Shown here: positions 1 through 8,240 of the stretch, piece after piece
Layout: each line of letters begins with the position of its first letter
Position numbering within the stretch: the stretch's first letter is position 1
From: Patescibacteria group bacterium
GTDB taxonomy: Bacteria; Patescibacteriota; Minisyncoccia; Minisyncoccales; Staskawiczbacteraceae
Assembly (NCBI GenBank): GCA_018829965.1
Contig: JAHJTG010000005.1
Location: 113,558-148,773, forward strand
Length of the DNA stretch: 35,216 bases
Reading direction: 5' to 3'
Notes under the pieces: generated by a model
Seen by the model: the letters and a program-made list of their open reading frames with translations, nothing else
What the model was told of the DNA's origin: nothing
Database searches by the model: none
Translations under genes and position numbers: made by a program

Positions 1-128
1 CAATATGTGGTGGTGCATTAGTATAAGCAATGCTCGTTGTTATATAGAATTTTTTGTTTTTGTTTAACATAATGTATACTTATAACTATCATCATATTAT
101 CACAATATCGTTAAATTTCCATTAGAAC

Positions 129-632
129 ATGATTTTAATTCCGCATTTAGTCATCGGTGCCGTTATCGCAGTAAAAATACCGTATTGGCCACTTGCAATC
201 GTTTTGGCTTTTTTAAGCCATTATTTTTTAGACTTCTTCCCTCATATTGAATATTCGATTGATAATATAAGACAAAGGCGATGGCGGAAAATCAAACCAG
301 ATATATTTAAACTAACACTAGATTTAATAATAGGATTAATACTTATCTTTTCAATACAACAATTAACAAACATAAACCCTCTATTAATACTTGCTACTGC
401 ATTTTTTGCTATATTGCCGGATATATTAATTATTTTACTATTAATTTTCCCGAAGAATGTAATTCTGCAGAAAAATTTTTATATACATCAAAAAGTTCAT
501 CTTTTAAACAACAACCCTCCTTCGTCCTTCGCTAAACTCAGGACTACAGAAGGGCAAAGAAAAATCTCCAATGGATGGAGAGTTCTTACTCAAATCGCTT
601 TTGTTATTTTAGGCTTTGCTTTTATATTATAA
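129..632 (+). CDS. Small integral membrane protein, possibly YdjM/metal-dependent hydrolase-like
   Basis: This 167-residue protein is very hydrophobic, with about four membrane segments (roughly residues 3-20, 20-37, 62-80 and 84-107) and a C-terminal one near 152-167. Conserved-looking polar residues are His6 and the SHYFLDFFPH stretch around residues 30-39. Their placement resembles the membrane-bound hydrolase (YdjM-like) family, but I recognise it only weakly and no catalytic role is shown. The segment around residues 130-143 (SSFAKLRTTEGQ) is encoded by a short palindrome and looks like an inserted repeat. The gene converges on the AI-2E family gene with only 3 bp between stops. The 128 bases upstream hold no other gene that I can see. 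Confidence 0.7.
   Translation: MILIPHLVIGAVIAVKIPYWPLAIVLAFLSHYFLDFFPHIEYSIDNIRQRRWRKIKPDIFKLTLDLIIGLILIFSIQQLTNINPLLILATAFFAILPDILIILLLIFPKNVILQKNFYIHQKVHLLNNNPPSSFAKLRTTEGQRKISNGWRVLTQIAFVILGFAFIL
518..553. repeat. Short palindrome inside the membrane-protein gene
   Basis: CCTTC at 519-523 pairs with GAAGG at 549-553, and GTCC at 524-527 pairs with GGAC at 541-544, enclosing TTCGCTAAACTCA. The palindrome is read in frame and adds about 12 residues with no membrane character. It has the look of the other in-frame palindromes in this window. Confidence 0.6.
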
Positions 633-635
633 CCT

Positions 636-1670
636 CTAAACTAACTGTGCCCCCTCTTCTTTTTTCTTTTCCAAAAATTCTTTTGTAAATTCAAATAATA
701 TCCCAAAAATTGGAATTGCAAAAATTGCGCCTAAAAATCCAAACATTTTCCCTCCAATTACTATGGCTAATAAAACTAAAACCGGAGGCAAACCAATAAA
801 TTTTTTCATTAACGTTGGGGATATTATGCTGTTTTCAATTTGGTTGATAATAATAAAACCGATAAGGACAATAAGAGCTTTTAGCCAAGAATCTGCCACA
901 CCGACAAAAAGAACTAATAAAATACCTGTTACCAACGCTCCTAAAAACGGGATAAAAGCTAAAACTCCGGCCAAGAAAGCTAAAGTAAAGGTGTATTTTA
1001 TTTGGAATAAAGAAAATACAATAAAAGAAGCAACTGCGATAAAAACACAAGCAAGAATTCTAGCCCCAAACCAACCGCTTACTTTCTTCTGACATTTCGC
1101 AAAAAGTGACAAAACGAAATCCTCATATTTTTTAGGCGAAAGTAATCTCAGAACAGTTTCCAGTCCTTTTTCTTCTATAGAAAGGAAAAAGGCAATGGAA
1201 ATTATAAACAAGGCTGAAACCACTCCCCCAAAAAAAGTAGACAGAGCATTAAAAATACTAACTGAAACCTGCTCTAACCCACCTGTAATAGTTTTGGTAA
1301 AACTTTCTAAGTCTTGCAAAGCCCCTATCTTTAATTCTTTAAAAATAGGACTGATTTTCTCAAAATAATCGGGAACCATTTGAGAGAACTGTTTAATTTC
1401 AATAATGAAAATCGGAGCTGTTAAATAAATAGCTAAACCTAAAATTCCGAAAAAGGATAGATAGATAAAAACTACTGCTAAAATTTTATTAATCCGCAAG
1501 GCTCTTAAAAAATTAATTGCCGGTTCAAATAATACTGAAATTATGAGTGCGAATAAAAACCAAATAATAATATCTTTAATAAGAAATAATACATAAAAAG
1601 CAACTCCCGAAAGAGCAATTTTCAAGATTGTTTCCCATGAAATATCTAATGTATGAGAATTTTGATTCAT
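636..1670 (-). CDS. AI-2E family transporter (YdiK/PerM-type permease)
   Basis: The 344-residue protein has the arrangement of the AI-2E transporter family (PF01594): paired N-terminal membrane helices (about 15-50), a third near 62-85, a soluble middle segment (about 90-140), and a cluster of helices at 205-330 including GVLAFIPFLGALVTGI, which matches the family's conserved IPxxG region. Members are inner-membrane proteins with about 8 helices and have been linked to export of small molecules or Na+/H+ exchange; the substrate here is unknown. The length is normal for the family. Upstream lies a 195-bp repeat-rich gap. Confidence 0.88.
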   Translation of the reverse strand: MNQNSHTLDISWETILKIALSGVAFYVLFLIKDIIIWFLFALIISVLFEPAINFLRALRINKILAVVFIYLSFFGILGLAIYLTAPIFIIEIKQFSQMVPDYFEKISPIFKELKIGALQDLESFTKTITGGLEQVSVSIFNALSTFFGGVVSALFIISIAFFLSIEEKGLETVLRLLSPKKYEDFVLSLFAKCQKKVSGWFGARILACVFIAVASFIVFSLFQIKYTFTLAFLAGVLAFIPFLGALVTGILLVLFVGVADSWLKALIVLIGFIIINQIENSIISPTLMKKFIGLPPVLVLLAIVIGGKMFGFLGAIFAIPIFGILFEFTKEFLEKKKEEGAQLV

Positions 1671-1671
1671 A

Positions 1672-1866
1672 AAACTCTAAATTCTAATTTCTAAACTCTA
1701 AATAAATTCAAATCACCAAAATTCAAAATTCTAAACCGGTTTTGTGTTTTGGATTTATAGTTTTGATATTGCTCCGACTTTGTTCCGACCTTGTCGAGAA
1801 TGCTCGACTTTGTCGGCATCGAGAGTCCTCGATTATATCGGGATTTAGGATTTGGGATTTAGTATT
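1672..1866. repeat. Composite intergenic repeat with AT-rich inverted arms
   Basis: The left part carries repeated CTAAAT-type words (1675-1732) and the right part the inverse GGATTTAG-type words (1841-1862). Between them, 1771-1860 is a 90-bp block found again at 23461-23550: the first 60 bases are identical and there are 4 mismatches overall. The block contains ATCGAG/CTCGAT and other small hairpins. No gene is visible. Confidence 0.8.
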
Positions 1867-3135
1867 TCAAATTTTTAGCAACTGTTGAAATTTTGTTTCT
1901 TTTTTGAACGGACCGATTATAGCTAAATTCAGTTTTTCTGGTATGAATATATCTTCTGCTACTTTCTTTATATCATTTACAGTAACTCGGTCAATCTTTT
2001 TAAAAATTTGTTCTGGTTTTAAAATTTGTTTTCTAAACAACTCTTGTTCGGCATAAAAAAATGCCAGCGCGTCAGATGGCTCAAGGTGTAGAGGCATACT
2101 TCCCTTAGTATAGTCTTTTGCTTTTTTAAGCTCTTCTAAAGTAATTTTTATGTTTTTCAAAGATTTGTATTCTTCTAAAATCATTCTGATAACTTCTTCT
2201 ACATTTTTATGGTCTACTCCAGCTTGAGTCATCAGCCATCCAGTATTAGTATTCTCTTCTACGGAGGTATGAATATAATAAGCCAAGCCCTTCCTTTCCC
2301 TAACTGAAATAAAAAGACGAGAACTCATATTCCCTCCCAATATAGTGGCTAATAACCCTAAAGCATATCTTCTTGAGTCAAATAAATTATAAGCTCTTAC
2401 GCCTAAACATAAGTGCGTTTGGTCAGTTTCCTTAAAATGAATTAAACTTTCTGGTTTATTTTGCTCTTCTTTTACATCTATTTTTTCTTTGGGGTAGGTT
2501 TCATTAATATCTTTAAAGTATTTTTTAATCTTTTCTTCTACTTTCTTAGAATTAATATCACCGGCGACGCAAATTATGGTATTTGCAGAAGAATAATGCG
2601 TTCTTAAATAATCAACGATCTTTTCCCTAGTCATACTAATAATGTTTTCTTTTTCTCCGATGACTCTCCAGCCAGCTGGCTGGTCCTTATAGAGTAATTT
2701 TTCCCATAAATCTCCTATATATGAAGTAGGAGTATCTAGATACATATTAATCTCTTCAATAATCACTCCTTTTTCCCTATCCATTTCCACCTGCTCTATT
2801 TTAGAATTCAAAGAAATATCTGAAATCCAATCCAAGGCAATATCTTGGTTTTTTGAAGCTACCTTCGCCCAGTAGCCAGTGACTTCCTTAGAAGTAAAAG
2901 CATTATATTCTCCGCCAACCTTATCTAAAGTTTCAGCAATATCTAAAGTAGTTGGTCTCTTTTTTGTACCTTTAAAAAACATATGCTCTAAGAAATGAGA
3001 GATGCCGTTTATTTCTTTTGTTTCATACTTTGAGCCGGTATTAACTAAAACTAAAAATGTAACGGTGTTTGTATTTTTTACCGGAATAGTAATTATTCTT
3101 AACCCGTTTTTAAGTGTTGATTTTTTTATACTCAT
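1867..3135 (-). CDS. M16 family zinc metallopeptidase (insulinase/processing-peptidase-like)
   Basis: The 422-residue protein shows the inverted zinc motif HxxEH (His47, Glu50, His51) and a downstream Glu at about 127 in VIIEEINMY, spaced as expected for the third zinc ligand of M16B peptidases. The second, inactive M16 half follows (about 180-400) and includes the R/Y-rich pocket region SVRERKGLAYYIHTS. There is no signal peptide, so it is probably cytoplasmic. Members degrade peptides or process precursors; the substrate is unknown. Its start overlaps the stop of the YqeG-like gene by 4 bases, so the two are probably translated together. Confidence 0.93.
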   Translation of the reverse strand: MSIKKSTLKNGLRIITIPVKNTNTVTFLVLVNTGSKYETKEINGISHFLEHMFFKGTKKRPTTLDIAETLDKVGGEYNAFTSKEVTGYWAKVASKNQDIALDWISDISLNSKIEQVEMDREKGVIIEEINMYLDTPTSYIGDLWEKLLYKDQPAGWRVIGEKENIISMTREKIVDYLRTHYSSANTIICVAGDINSKKVEEKIKKYFKDINETYPKEKIDVKEEQNKPESLIHFKETDQTHLCLGVRAYNLFDSRRYALGLLATILGGNMSSRLFISVRERKGLAYYIHTSVEENTNTGWLMTQAGVDHKNVEEVIRMILEEYKSLKNIKITLEELKKAKDYTKGSMPLHLEPSDALAFFYAEQELFRKQILKPEQIFKKIDRVTVNDIKKVAEDIFIPEKLNLAIIGPFKKETKFQQLLKI

Positions 3136-3650
3136 ATTTTTAAAAATTTTCCTGCGAGGAAAAGTGATAATTTTTCTAATACTCTTATTATTCTAATCAA
3201 TATTTGCTCTTTACGCGAAATCGGTTCTATTAATATAGTTTTGGCTCCGCCTAAATTTCCAAATAAAATATCTGTGAATATCCTGTCTCCGACCATAGTA
3301 ATTTTCTTGTTCTGAAGGTCATACTTTTTTTTAATCTCTGCAAATAATTTTTGAGAAGGCTTTTTTCTTTTGCTCAAGAAAATCTCACAACCGAATAAAT
3401 TTTCTATCTTTTCTCTTCTCTGCCATTTTGTTCTGCTGTTTGAGGCCAAGATACAATGATAATCTTTTTTAATATTATCCAACCATTCAATAATATCTTT
3501 CTTACTCTCACATGTCTCTGAAAAGACCAATGTGTTATCAATATCAAGAATAATTAAATCGCTCCCTAAAAATATATTAGGGCTTATGTCTGTTATTTTT
3601 TTAAATTTATAATCGGGTAAAAAGATTTTAATTCCTTTTTTCATATACAA
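3132..3650 (-). CDS. YqeG-like HAD superfamily (class IIIA) phosphatase
   Basis: HAD motif I is LDIDNTL (about residues 35-41), with the nucleophile and general-acid aspartates. Motif II falls in ILASNS, the conserved lysine region is around KKPSQKL, and motif III/IV is MVGDRIFTDILFGNLGG (about 125-141). At 172 residues it matches the YqeG family, whose bacterial members act on phosphorylated small molecules; the substrate is not predictable. It has an ATGA overlap with the following peptidase gene and starts 27 bp after glyS ends, which suggests one transcription unit. Confidence 0.88.
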   Translation of the reverse strand: MYMKKGIKIFLPDYKFKKITDISPNIFLGSDLIILDIDNTLVFSETCESKKDIIEWLDNIKKDYHCILASNSRTKWQRREKIENLFGCEIFLSKRKKPSQKLFAEIKKKYDLQNKKITMVGDRIFTDILFGNLGGAKTILIEPISRKEQILIRIIRVLEKLSLFLAGKFLKI

Positions 3651-3677
3651 GCTGAAACATTCTTTTACTCCATAATT

Positions 3678-5072
3678 TTATAATTTTTCTTTTAATAGAG
3701 AGGCGATATCTTTTATTTTTATTCTCTCCTGCTTCATTGTGTCACGATTACGAACAGTAATAGTATCGTCTTTTATAGTATCAAAATCAATCGTTAAACA
3801 CAGATAGGTTCCAATTTCGTCCTGACGGCGATATCTTCTACCGATAGAACCTGCTTCGTCGTATTGGCAAACAAAATCTTTCTTTAATAATTGATAAACC
3901 TCTTTTGCCTTCTTTGTTATCTCCTCGTTATTCTTCACCAAAGGCAGTATCGCAACCTTTATCGGAGCTAGGGCTTTATGGAGCCTTAAAATCACTTCTG
4001 TCTCTTTGGTTGATTCTGTTGTCTTGGTTCTGCCGCCTTCAACTTCTTGATAGGCTTCGCATAGAAAAGCAAAAAGAGACCTATCTGCTCCAACCGATGT
4101 TTCAATAATATATGGGAAATATTTGTCCTTGCCAGCTTCTTCAAGATAGCCTAAATCCTCTCCGCTGTTTTTTGAATGGTTGGATAAATCCCAATCCCCT
4201 CTGTTGTGAATGCCTTCAATTTCTTTCCAGCCGAACGGAAACTTATACAGAATATCAACTGCTTTTTTGGCATAATGAGCAAGTTCTTTTTTTGGTACTT
4301 CGTATGTTTTTAAATTCTTTTTATCAATACCTAATCTGTAATACCAACTTAATCTTTGCTCTAACCAATAATCAAAAAACTTGTCTGCGTCTTGCGGATT
4401 GCAGAACCATTGCATTTCCATTTGCTCAAATTCTCTCATTCTATAAATAAAGTCTTTTGGGGTAATCTCATTACGAAATGCCTTTCCGATTTGAGCTATC
4501 CCAAATGGAATTTTTAGGCGCATTGACTGCAACACATTTTTAAAATTCATATATATACCCTGACAAGTTTCCGCTCTTAAATAAGTTGCTGCCGCTTCAT
4601 CTTCAACCGGTCCGACAAATGTTTTCATCATTAAATTAAATTTTCTCGGTTTTGTCAGTTCTCCATTACAATTAGGGCACCGCATTTCCCTTGCCATTTT
4701 TTTAGCAATGCTTTTTTCTGTATTATCTTCAATTTTTTCCAATTCATCTTTTCTAAATCTGATATGACAGGACTTACATTCAACCAATTCGTCTGCAAAT
4801 CCTGCTGTTAAATGACCTGAGGCCTGCCAGACTTTAGGACTCATTAAAATTGCTGCATCCAAACCTACGATATTATCGTGAAATTTTGTCATCTCCTCCC
4901 ACCAAACTTTTTTAATATTATTTTTCATCTCCACTCCCAAGGGTCCAAAATCATAGCAAGAACCAAACCCGCCGTAAATTTCTGACGACTGGAAAATAAA
5001 ACCCCTTCTCTTGCATAAAGATACAATTTTATCCATCCTATTAGAAATTTCTTTTTTTGTATTTTTATCCAT
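3678..5072 (-). CDS. glyS: Glycyl-tRNA synthetase, homodimeric class II type
   Basis: This 464-residue enzyme charges tRNA-Gly. The N-terminus, with FIFQSSEIYGGFGSCYDFGPLG, is the hallmark of the alpha2 (eukaryote/archaea/Gram-positive type) GlyRS. A Cys pair (CKSCHIRF, about 99-106) and a later CPNC can form a zinc site. Class II motif 2 is visible as FRNEITPKDFIYRMREFEQME (residues about 200-220), and motif 3 as SVGADRSLFAFL (about 333-344). The C-terminal anticodon-binding domain runs from about 365 to the end. The length is typical of the family. It lies upstream of yqeG and the M16 gene on the same strand. Confidence 0.96.
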   Translation of the reverse strand: MDKNTKKEISNRMDKIVSLCKRRGFIFQSSEIYGGFGSCYDFGPLGVEMKNNIKKVWWEEMTKFHDNIVGLDAAILMSPKVWQASGHLTAGFADELVECKSCHIRFRKDELEKIEDNTEKSIAKKMAREMRCPNCNGELTKPRKFNLMMKTFVGPVEDEAAATYLRAETCQGIYMNFKNVLQSMRLKIPFGIAQIGKAFRNEITPKDFIYRMREFEQMEMQWFCNPQDADKFFDYWLEQRLSWYYRLGIDKKNLKTYEVPKKELAHYAKKAVDILYKFPFGWKEIEGIHNRGDWDLSNHSKNSGEDLGYLEEAGKDKYFPYIIETSVGADRSLFAFLCEAYQEVEGGRTKTTESTKETEVILRLHKALAPIKVAILPLVKNNEEITKKAKEVYQLLKKDFVCQYDEAGSIGRRYRRQDEIGTYLCLTIDFDTIKDDTITVRNRDTMKQERIKIKDIASLLKEKL

Positions 5073-5090
5073 AATTTTTCTATTTTACCC

Positions 5091-5161
5091 CGTTAGAAAT
5101 CTAAAAACAATAAGTTTATATTCCATTATTTGAAAAATAATCCATTTACAAATTTCTAACG
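5091..5161 (-). terminator. Inverted repeat between the repeat-protein gene and glyS
   Basis: CGTTAGAAAT (5091-5100) is matched by ATTTCTAACG (5152-5161), and ATTATTTGAAAAATAAT forms a nested smaller hairpin inside. Its position after the upstream gene's stop suggests transcript termination or 3'-end protection. There is no strong U tract, so the terminator call is tentative. Confidence 0.4.
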
Positions 5162-5175
5162 TGGTTTAGCTTAAT

Positions 5176-6879
5176 TTACTGAACAATTCCAGAATGGTTA
5201 GTAACACTAGCGTCATCGGGTAAAGTAGTGTCTACGATTAAAGATTCTGCTTCAGTATTTACACCTGTCCATTGATCTTCAGCGGTGATTTTAGCCTTAT
5301 TGATAATAGGCAAAACTTGCCCCCTTTGGCTGGAGTCTGGGAATAAAGAAACCTGAAAAGAAATATTCTGATTTGTATCAGAAGCACCAATACCTGCTAC
5401 CATATCAACAGGACCAGTCCAAACAATTTCTCGGCTCGTGCTGTCAAAAGATAATTTTGATATTTCGCTTTCAGGAGAAATCCTGCCAGTAAGATTAACT
5501 CCCTGCGGTAAAATTGCCCGAACTTTAACGTTTTTAACATTGTTATATAAGTTTTGGATTTGCCAAGTGATTGTATATGTGGTTGCTTGGCCAGCTACTG
5601 GCGGAAAGGGACCGGAATTGTTAAAAGTGCTATCTTGATAAAAACCTTTTTGTAAAATTACTAATTTAGAATTAACTTTTATTTGAAAATCTTGATTTAT
5701 TTGAGAGATGTTAATCCTATTCCCTATAACCGTAGCATTAACATCTGTTTCTGAAGGTGGCCAAGAAGATTTCAAAGTTATACCAAATTCAACTTTACCC
5801 TCTTTTTGAGCGTCTAAATATTTTAATTCTGGAACTTGCTTCCAATCCCAAACAGCCATATTATCATCAATCCGAGTATCTCCTTTATCAACCCTTAATG
5901 TTGATAAATCAAAAACCGAGCTATTAAAGCTATTTGTTAAAAACAAATTCTCAAACGGGGTATTTCCTATATTCCTAAAATAGATTTCATAGTGAAGCTC
6001 TTCCCCGGGACTGGCTATATAACTAGAGGACCCGTTAACCTGCTGGGAGATATAAAGTTGGGGCTCTACAACTTCAACATTTTTAGTTGTTTCTTTTAAT
6101 AAAACATACTCTCCCTCTTTCCAAATCCCAAACCTCACTTTAAATTCTAATTGCTTGCCTGCTTCTTCCGTTAAACTGCCTGTTATTTTTATCCTTCCGC
6201 CTTGCGCCTTACTTAATTCCCCGATATCCCATTCATTTTTATCTAATGATTGTGGTTCCGCGCTGATAAATTCAAACTTTCCAGGATATTCAACATCTAT
6301 TCTTAAGCCTGAAAGAGTGCAATCAACATTAGAAAAATAGTTAATTGAGAACTGAATTTCTTTGCCTCTCTCCAATTTTGACGGCAAGTCAAAATCTAAG
6401 GTTAAAGGAGCCGCTGTAATTTTTGTAGTAAAAGTTGTATTTGACTCATAACGCGGTTTCATATTTTTTGGCCTGTAAGATAACCTAGCATTAGCCACCT
6501 TTAAACCATTTTCCTTTCCTAAAAGCCTGCCCTTAAATTGAACAAATTGTTCGTCTCCGGGATAAATATCTTTTAAAACCTTCGAAACTATTGTTTTCCC
6601 CTCATCGTTAATAGTATATTCGGGATATTCAAAAGTAAGCTTCGGTTCTTCTAATGTAAAATCACTATTATTCTTATATCTAACAGTATATTTAATTTCT
6701 TCACCGATTTGAGCCTCTTCAATACCCAAAATTTCCAGCTTTAAAATGCTTTTTGAAAAAATTCTTTGCTGATAGTACCAATATCCGGCTATCGCCAATA
6801 TAATTACTATTATTAAAAAAATAATAAGTTTCTTTTTCATAATTATAGATAATAAATTATTTCTATATTTTTTTACCAT
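5176..6879 (-). CDS. Membrane-anchored surface protein with DUF11-like beta repeats
   Basis: The 567-residue protein has one N-terminal membrane helix (IIFLIIVIILAIAGYWYY, about residues 19-36) after a basic KKK stretch, then only beta-rich soluble sequence. Phrases such as GEEIKYTVRYKNNSD, ELHYEIYFRNIGNTPFENL and TTYTITWQIQNLYNNVKNVKVRAILPQ recur about every 130 residues. This is the pattern of DUF11/conserved-repeat adhesion-like domains on the outside of the cell. A second ATG at residue 14 (base 6840) places the basic residues right at the N-terminus and may be the true start; neither start has a clear ribosome site. It begins 8 bp after recO ends. Confidence 0.75.
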   Translation of the reverse strand: MVKKYRNNLLSIIMKKKLIIFLIIVIILAIAGYWYYQQRIFSKSILKLEILGIEEAQIGEEIKYTVRYKNNSDFTLEEPKLTFEYPEYTINDEGKTIVSKVLKDIYPGDEQFVQFKGRLLGKENGLKVANARLSYRPKNMKPRYESNTTFTTKITAAPLTLDFDLPSKLERGKEIQFSINYFSNVDCTLSGLRIDVEYPGKFEFISAEPQSLDKNEWDIGELSKAQGGRIKITGSLTEEAGKQLEFKVRFGIWKEGEYVLLKETTKNVEVVEPQLYISQQVNGSSSYIASPGEELHYEIYFRNIGNTPFENLFLTNSFNSSVFDLSTLRVDKGDTRIDDNMAVWDWKQVPELKYLDAQKEGKVEFGITLKSSWPPSETDVNATVIGNRINISQINQDFQIKVNSKLVILQKGFYQDSTFNNSGPFPPVAGQATTYTITWQIQNLYNNVKNVKVRAILPQGVNLTGRISPESEISKLSFDSTSREIVWTGPVDMVAGIGASDTNQNISFQVSLFPDSSQRGQVLPIINKAKITAEDQWTGVNTEAESLIVDTTLPDDASVTNHSGIVQ

Positions 6880-6887
6880 ACTAATAT

Positions 6888-7643
6888 TTAATTATTATTT
6901 TCATTTAGAAGATGAAAATAATAATCGTTTGTTATATCTTTTAATAGTTTTTGGGAGAATGGAGGAATTTTTAGTTTAAATAAAGTATTCCATTCTCTTT
7001 TTAAAATTAATCTTAGGGTTTTTATAACGTCGGAATTTATCCTTCGACAATTCTCAGGACAAGTTCGTCTGGACTCTTTATCGTCTTTAAAGCAAGCTCG
7101 GCAAATTACTCCGCCTTCTTTTGAAGAAAAATAGAAAAATCCCAGCACTAATTTTTTCTGACAATTTGCGCATTTATAAAGCTGCGGCTTATATCCTAAA
7201 AGGTAAAAAAGATTCCAAATAAAATAGAAATATAATAAACGCAACTGTTTGGAATCAAACTCTAAATCATTCAGCCTTGAATATGTTTTTTTAAGCAAAC
7301 TAAATATTTTTTCGTCTTTCTCCTCTCCTTTTATCAAACTATCCACTGGTTCGTTTATCTTATAGGCCGTCCTTAATTTTTCTAAATTGCTTTTTATTCC
7401 TTCAAACTTTTCTAAAACCATGGCATCTGTAAGGGTTTTATACGCCTTGCCTTGGATAAACTCAATCTCCGACAAAGAAACAACATTAATACCGCTTTTT
7501 AGCTTTGAGGCAATTTTTCTAATTGCCCTGCCTAGAACTTTAATTTTCCCAAAATCTTGGGCAAAGACAGTGAATATTCTGCCGTGTTCTCCAGTGTCAT
7601 TTTTCTTAATAACAAACCCGCTGGTTCTGTAATGAGTTATCAT
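6888..7643 (-). CDS. recO: DNA repair protein RecO
   Basis: RecO loads RecA through RecF/RecR and anneals SSB-coated single strands during recombinational repair. The 251 residues show an OB-fold N-terminus (YRTSGFVIKKNDTGEHGRIFTVFA), the helical middle, and a zinc module near 159-200 with the first pair CANCQKK and the second CRACF. The length is normal. The start codon overlaps the stop of the upstream 176-residue gene in an ATGA arrangement, so it probably relies on translational coupling. Confidence 0.92.
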   Translation of the reverse strand: MITHYRTSGFVIKKNDTGEHGRIFTVFAQDFGKIKVLGRAIRKIASKLKSGINVVSLSEIEFIQGKAYKTLTDAMVLEKFEGIKSNLEKLRTAYKINEPVDSLIKGEEKDEKIFSLLKKTYSRLNDLEFDSKQLRLLYFYFIWNLFYLLGYKPQLYKCANCQKKLVLGFFYFSSKEGGVICRACFKDDKESRRTCPENCRRINSDVIKTLRLILKREWNTLFKLKIPPFSQKLLKDITNDYYFHLLNENNN

Positions 7644-8170
7644 TTTATCCCTCCTATTCTTTTAAAGAATTTTATTTCTTTTCTTAACTGCTTTTTTTGC
7701 CCAGGATTTTTTGACGCAACCAACTCTCGACAAAGTTTGCTGATGCTCTGCTTTAAATCTGTTTTAGAAATATTTCTTCCTAGAATTGGCGAGAATACTT
7801 TTTTCTCTAATTTTACCCTCTCTCCTCGACTTAGATTTAATCCTGTCTCCCTTTGCGCTTTAAAAACTTTTGGGTCTTTTCTTAAGGCTTCTCTTAAATC
7901 CCCTCTACAAATTCCACTCTTTCCTTTAAATAAACCTCCACCGCTCTGGTTGTTATTTTTTTGCAAATTAGGGTTAAATAATGGTTTTGTCTTAGGGGAA
8001 GGATATGTATTCAATAATGGTTTATCGTTTTGATTAGAAATATTTTTAGAAATTTTGGCGTTAATCTTTCTAAAAGAAGATTGATATGATTTAGATAGTT
8101 GAATTGATGACCTAGGCGGGCCAGAAGGCCGACCTGGTGGTGAAAAATTTGTTCTATCTAATAATGACAT
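7640..8170 (-). CDS. Unknown basic protein, disordered N-terminus
   Basis: I do not recognise this 176-residue protein. The first 75 or so residues are rich in Pro, Ser, Asn and Lys and look disordered. From about 80 on there are short helical stretches rich in Arg and Lys (GDLREALRKDPKVFKAQRE, SISKLCRELVASKNPGQKKQLRKEIKFFKR), which could contact nucleic acid, but that is only an inference from charge. It overlaps recO by ATGA, so the two proteins are made together. There is no signal peptide or membrane segment. Confidence 0.6.
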   Translation of the reverse strand: MSLLDRTNFSPPGRPSGPPRSSIQLSKSYQSSFRKINAKISKNISNQNDKPLLNTYPSPKTKPLFNPNLQKNNNQSGGGLFKGKSGICRGDLREALRKDPKVFKAQRETGLNLSRGERVKLEKKVFSPILGRNISKTDLKQSISKLCRELVASKNPGQKKQLRKEIKFFKRIGGIK

Positions 8171-8240
8171 GTTATTTATCCAGTTAAATAATTTTCAACT
8201 TTTCTCAAAAAATTGGAAATTAAAATCCAAAGGATTTTAT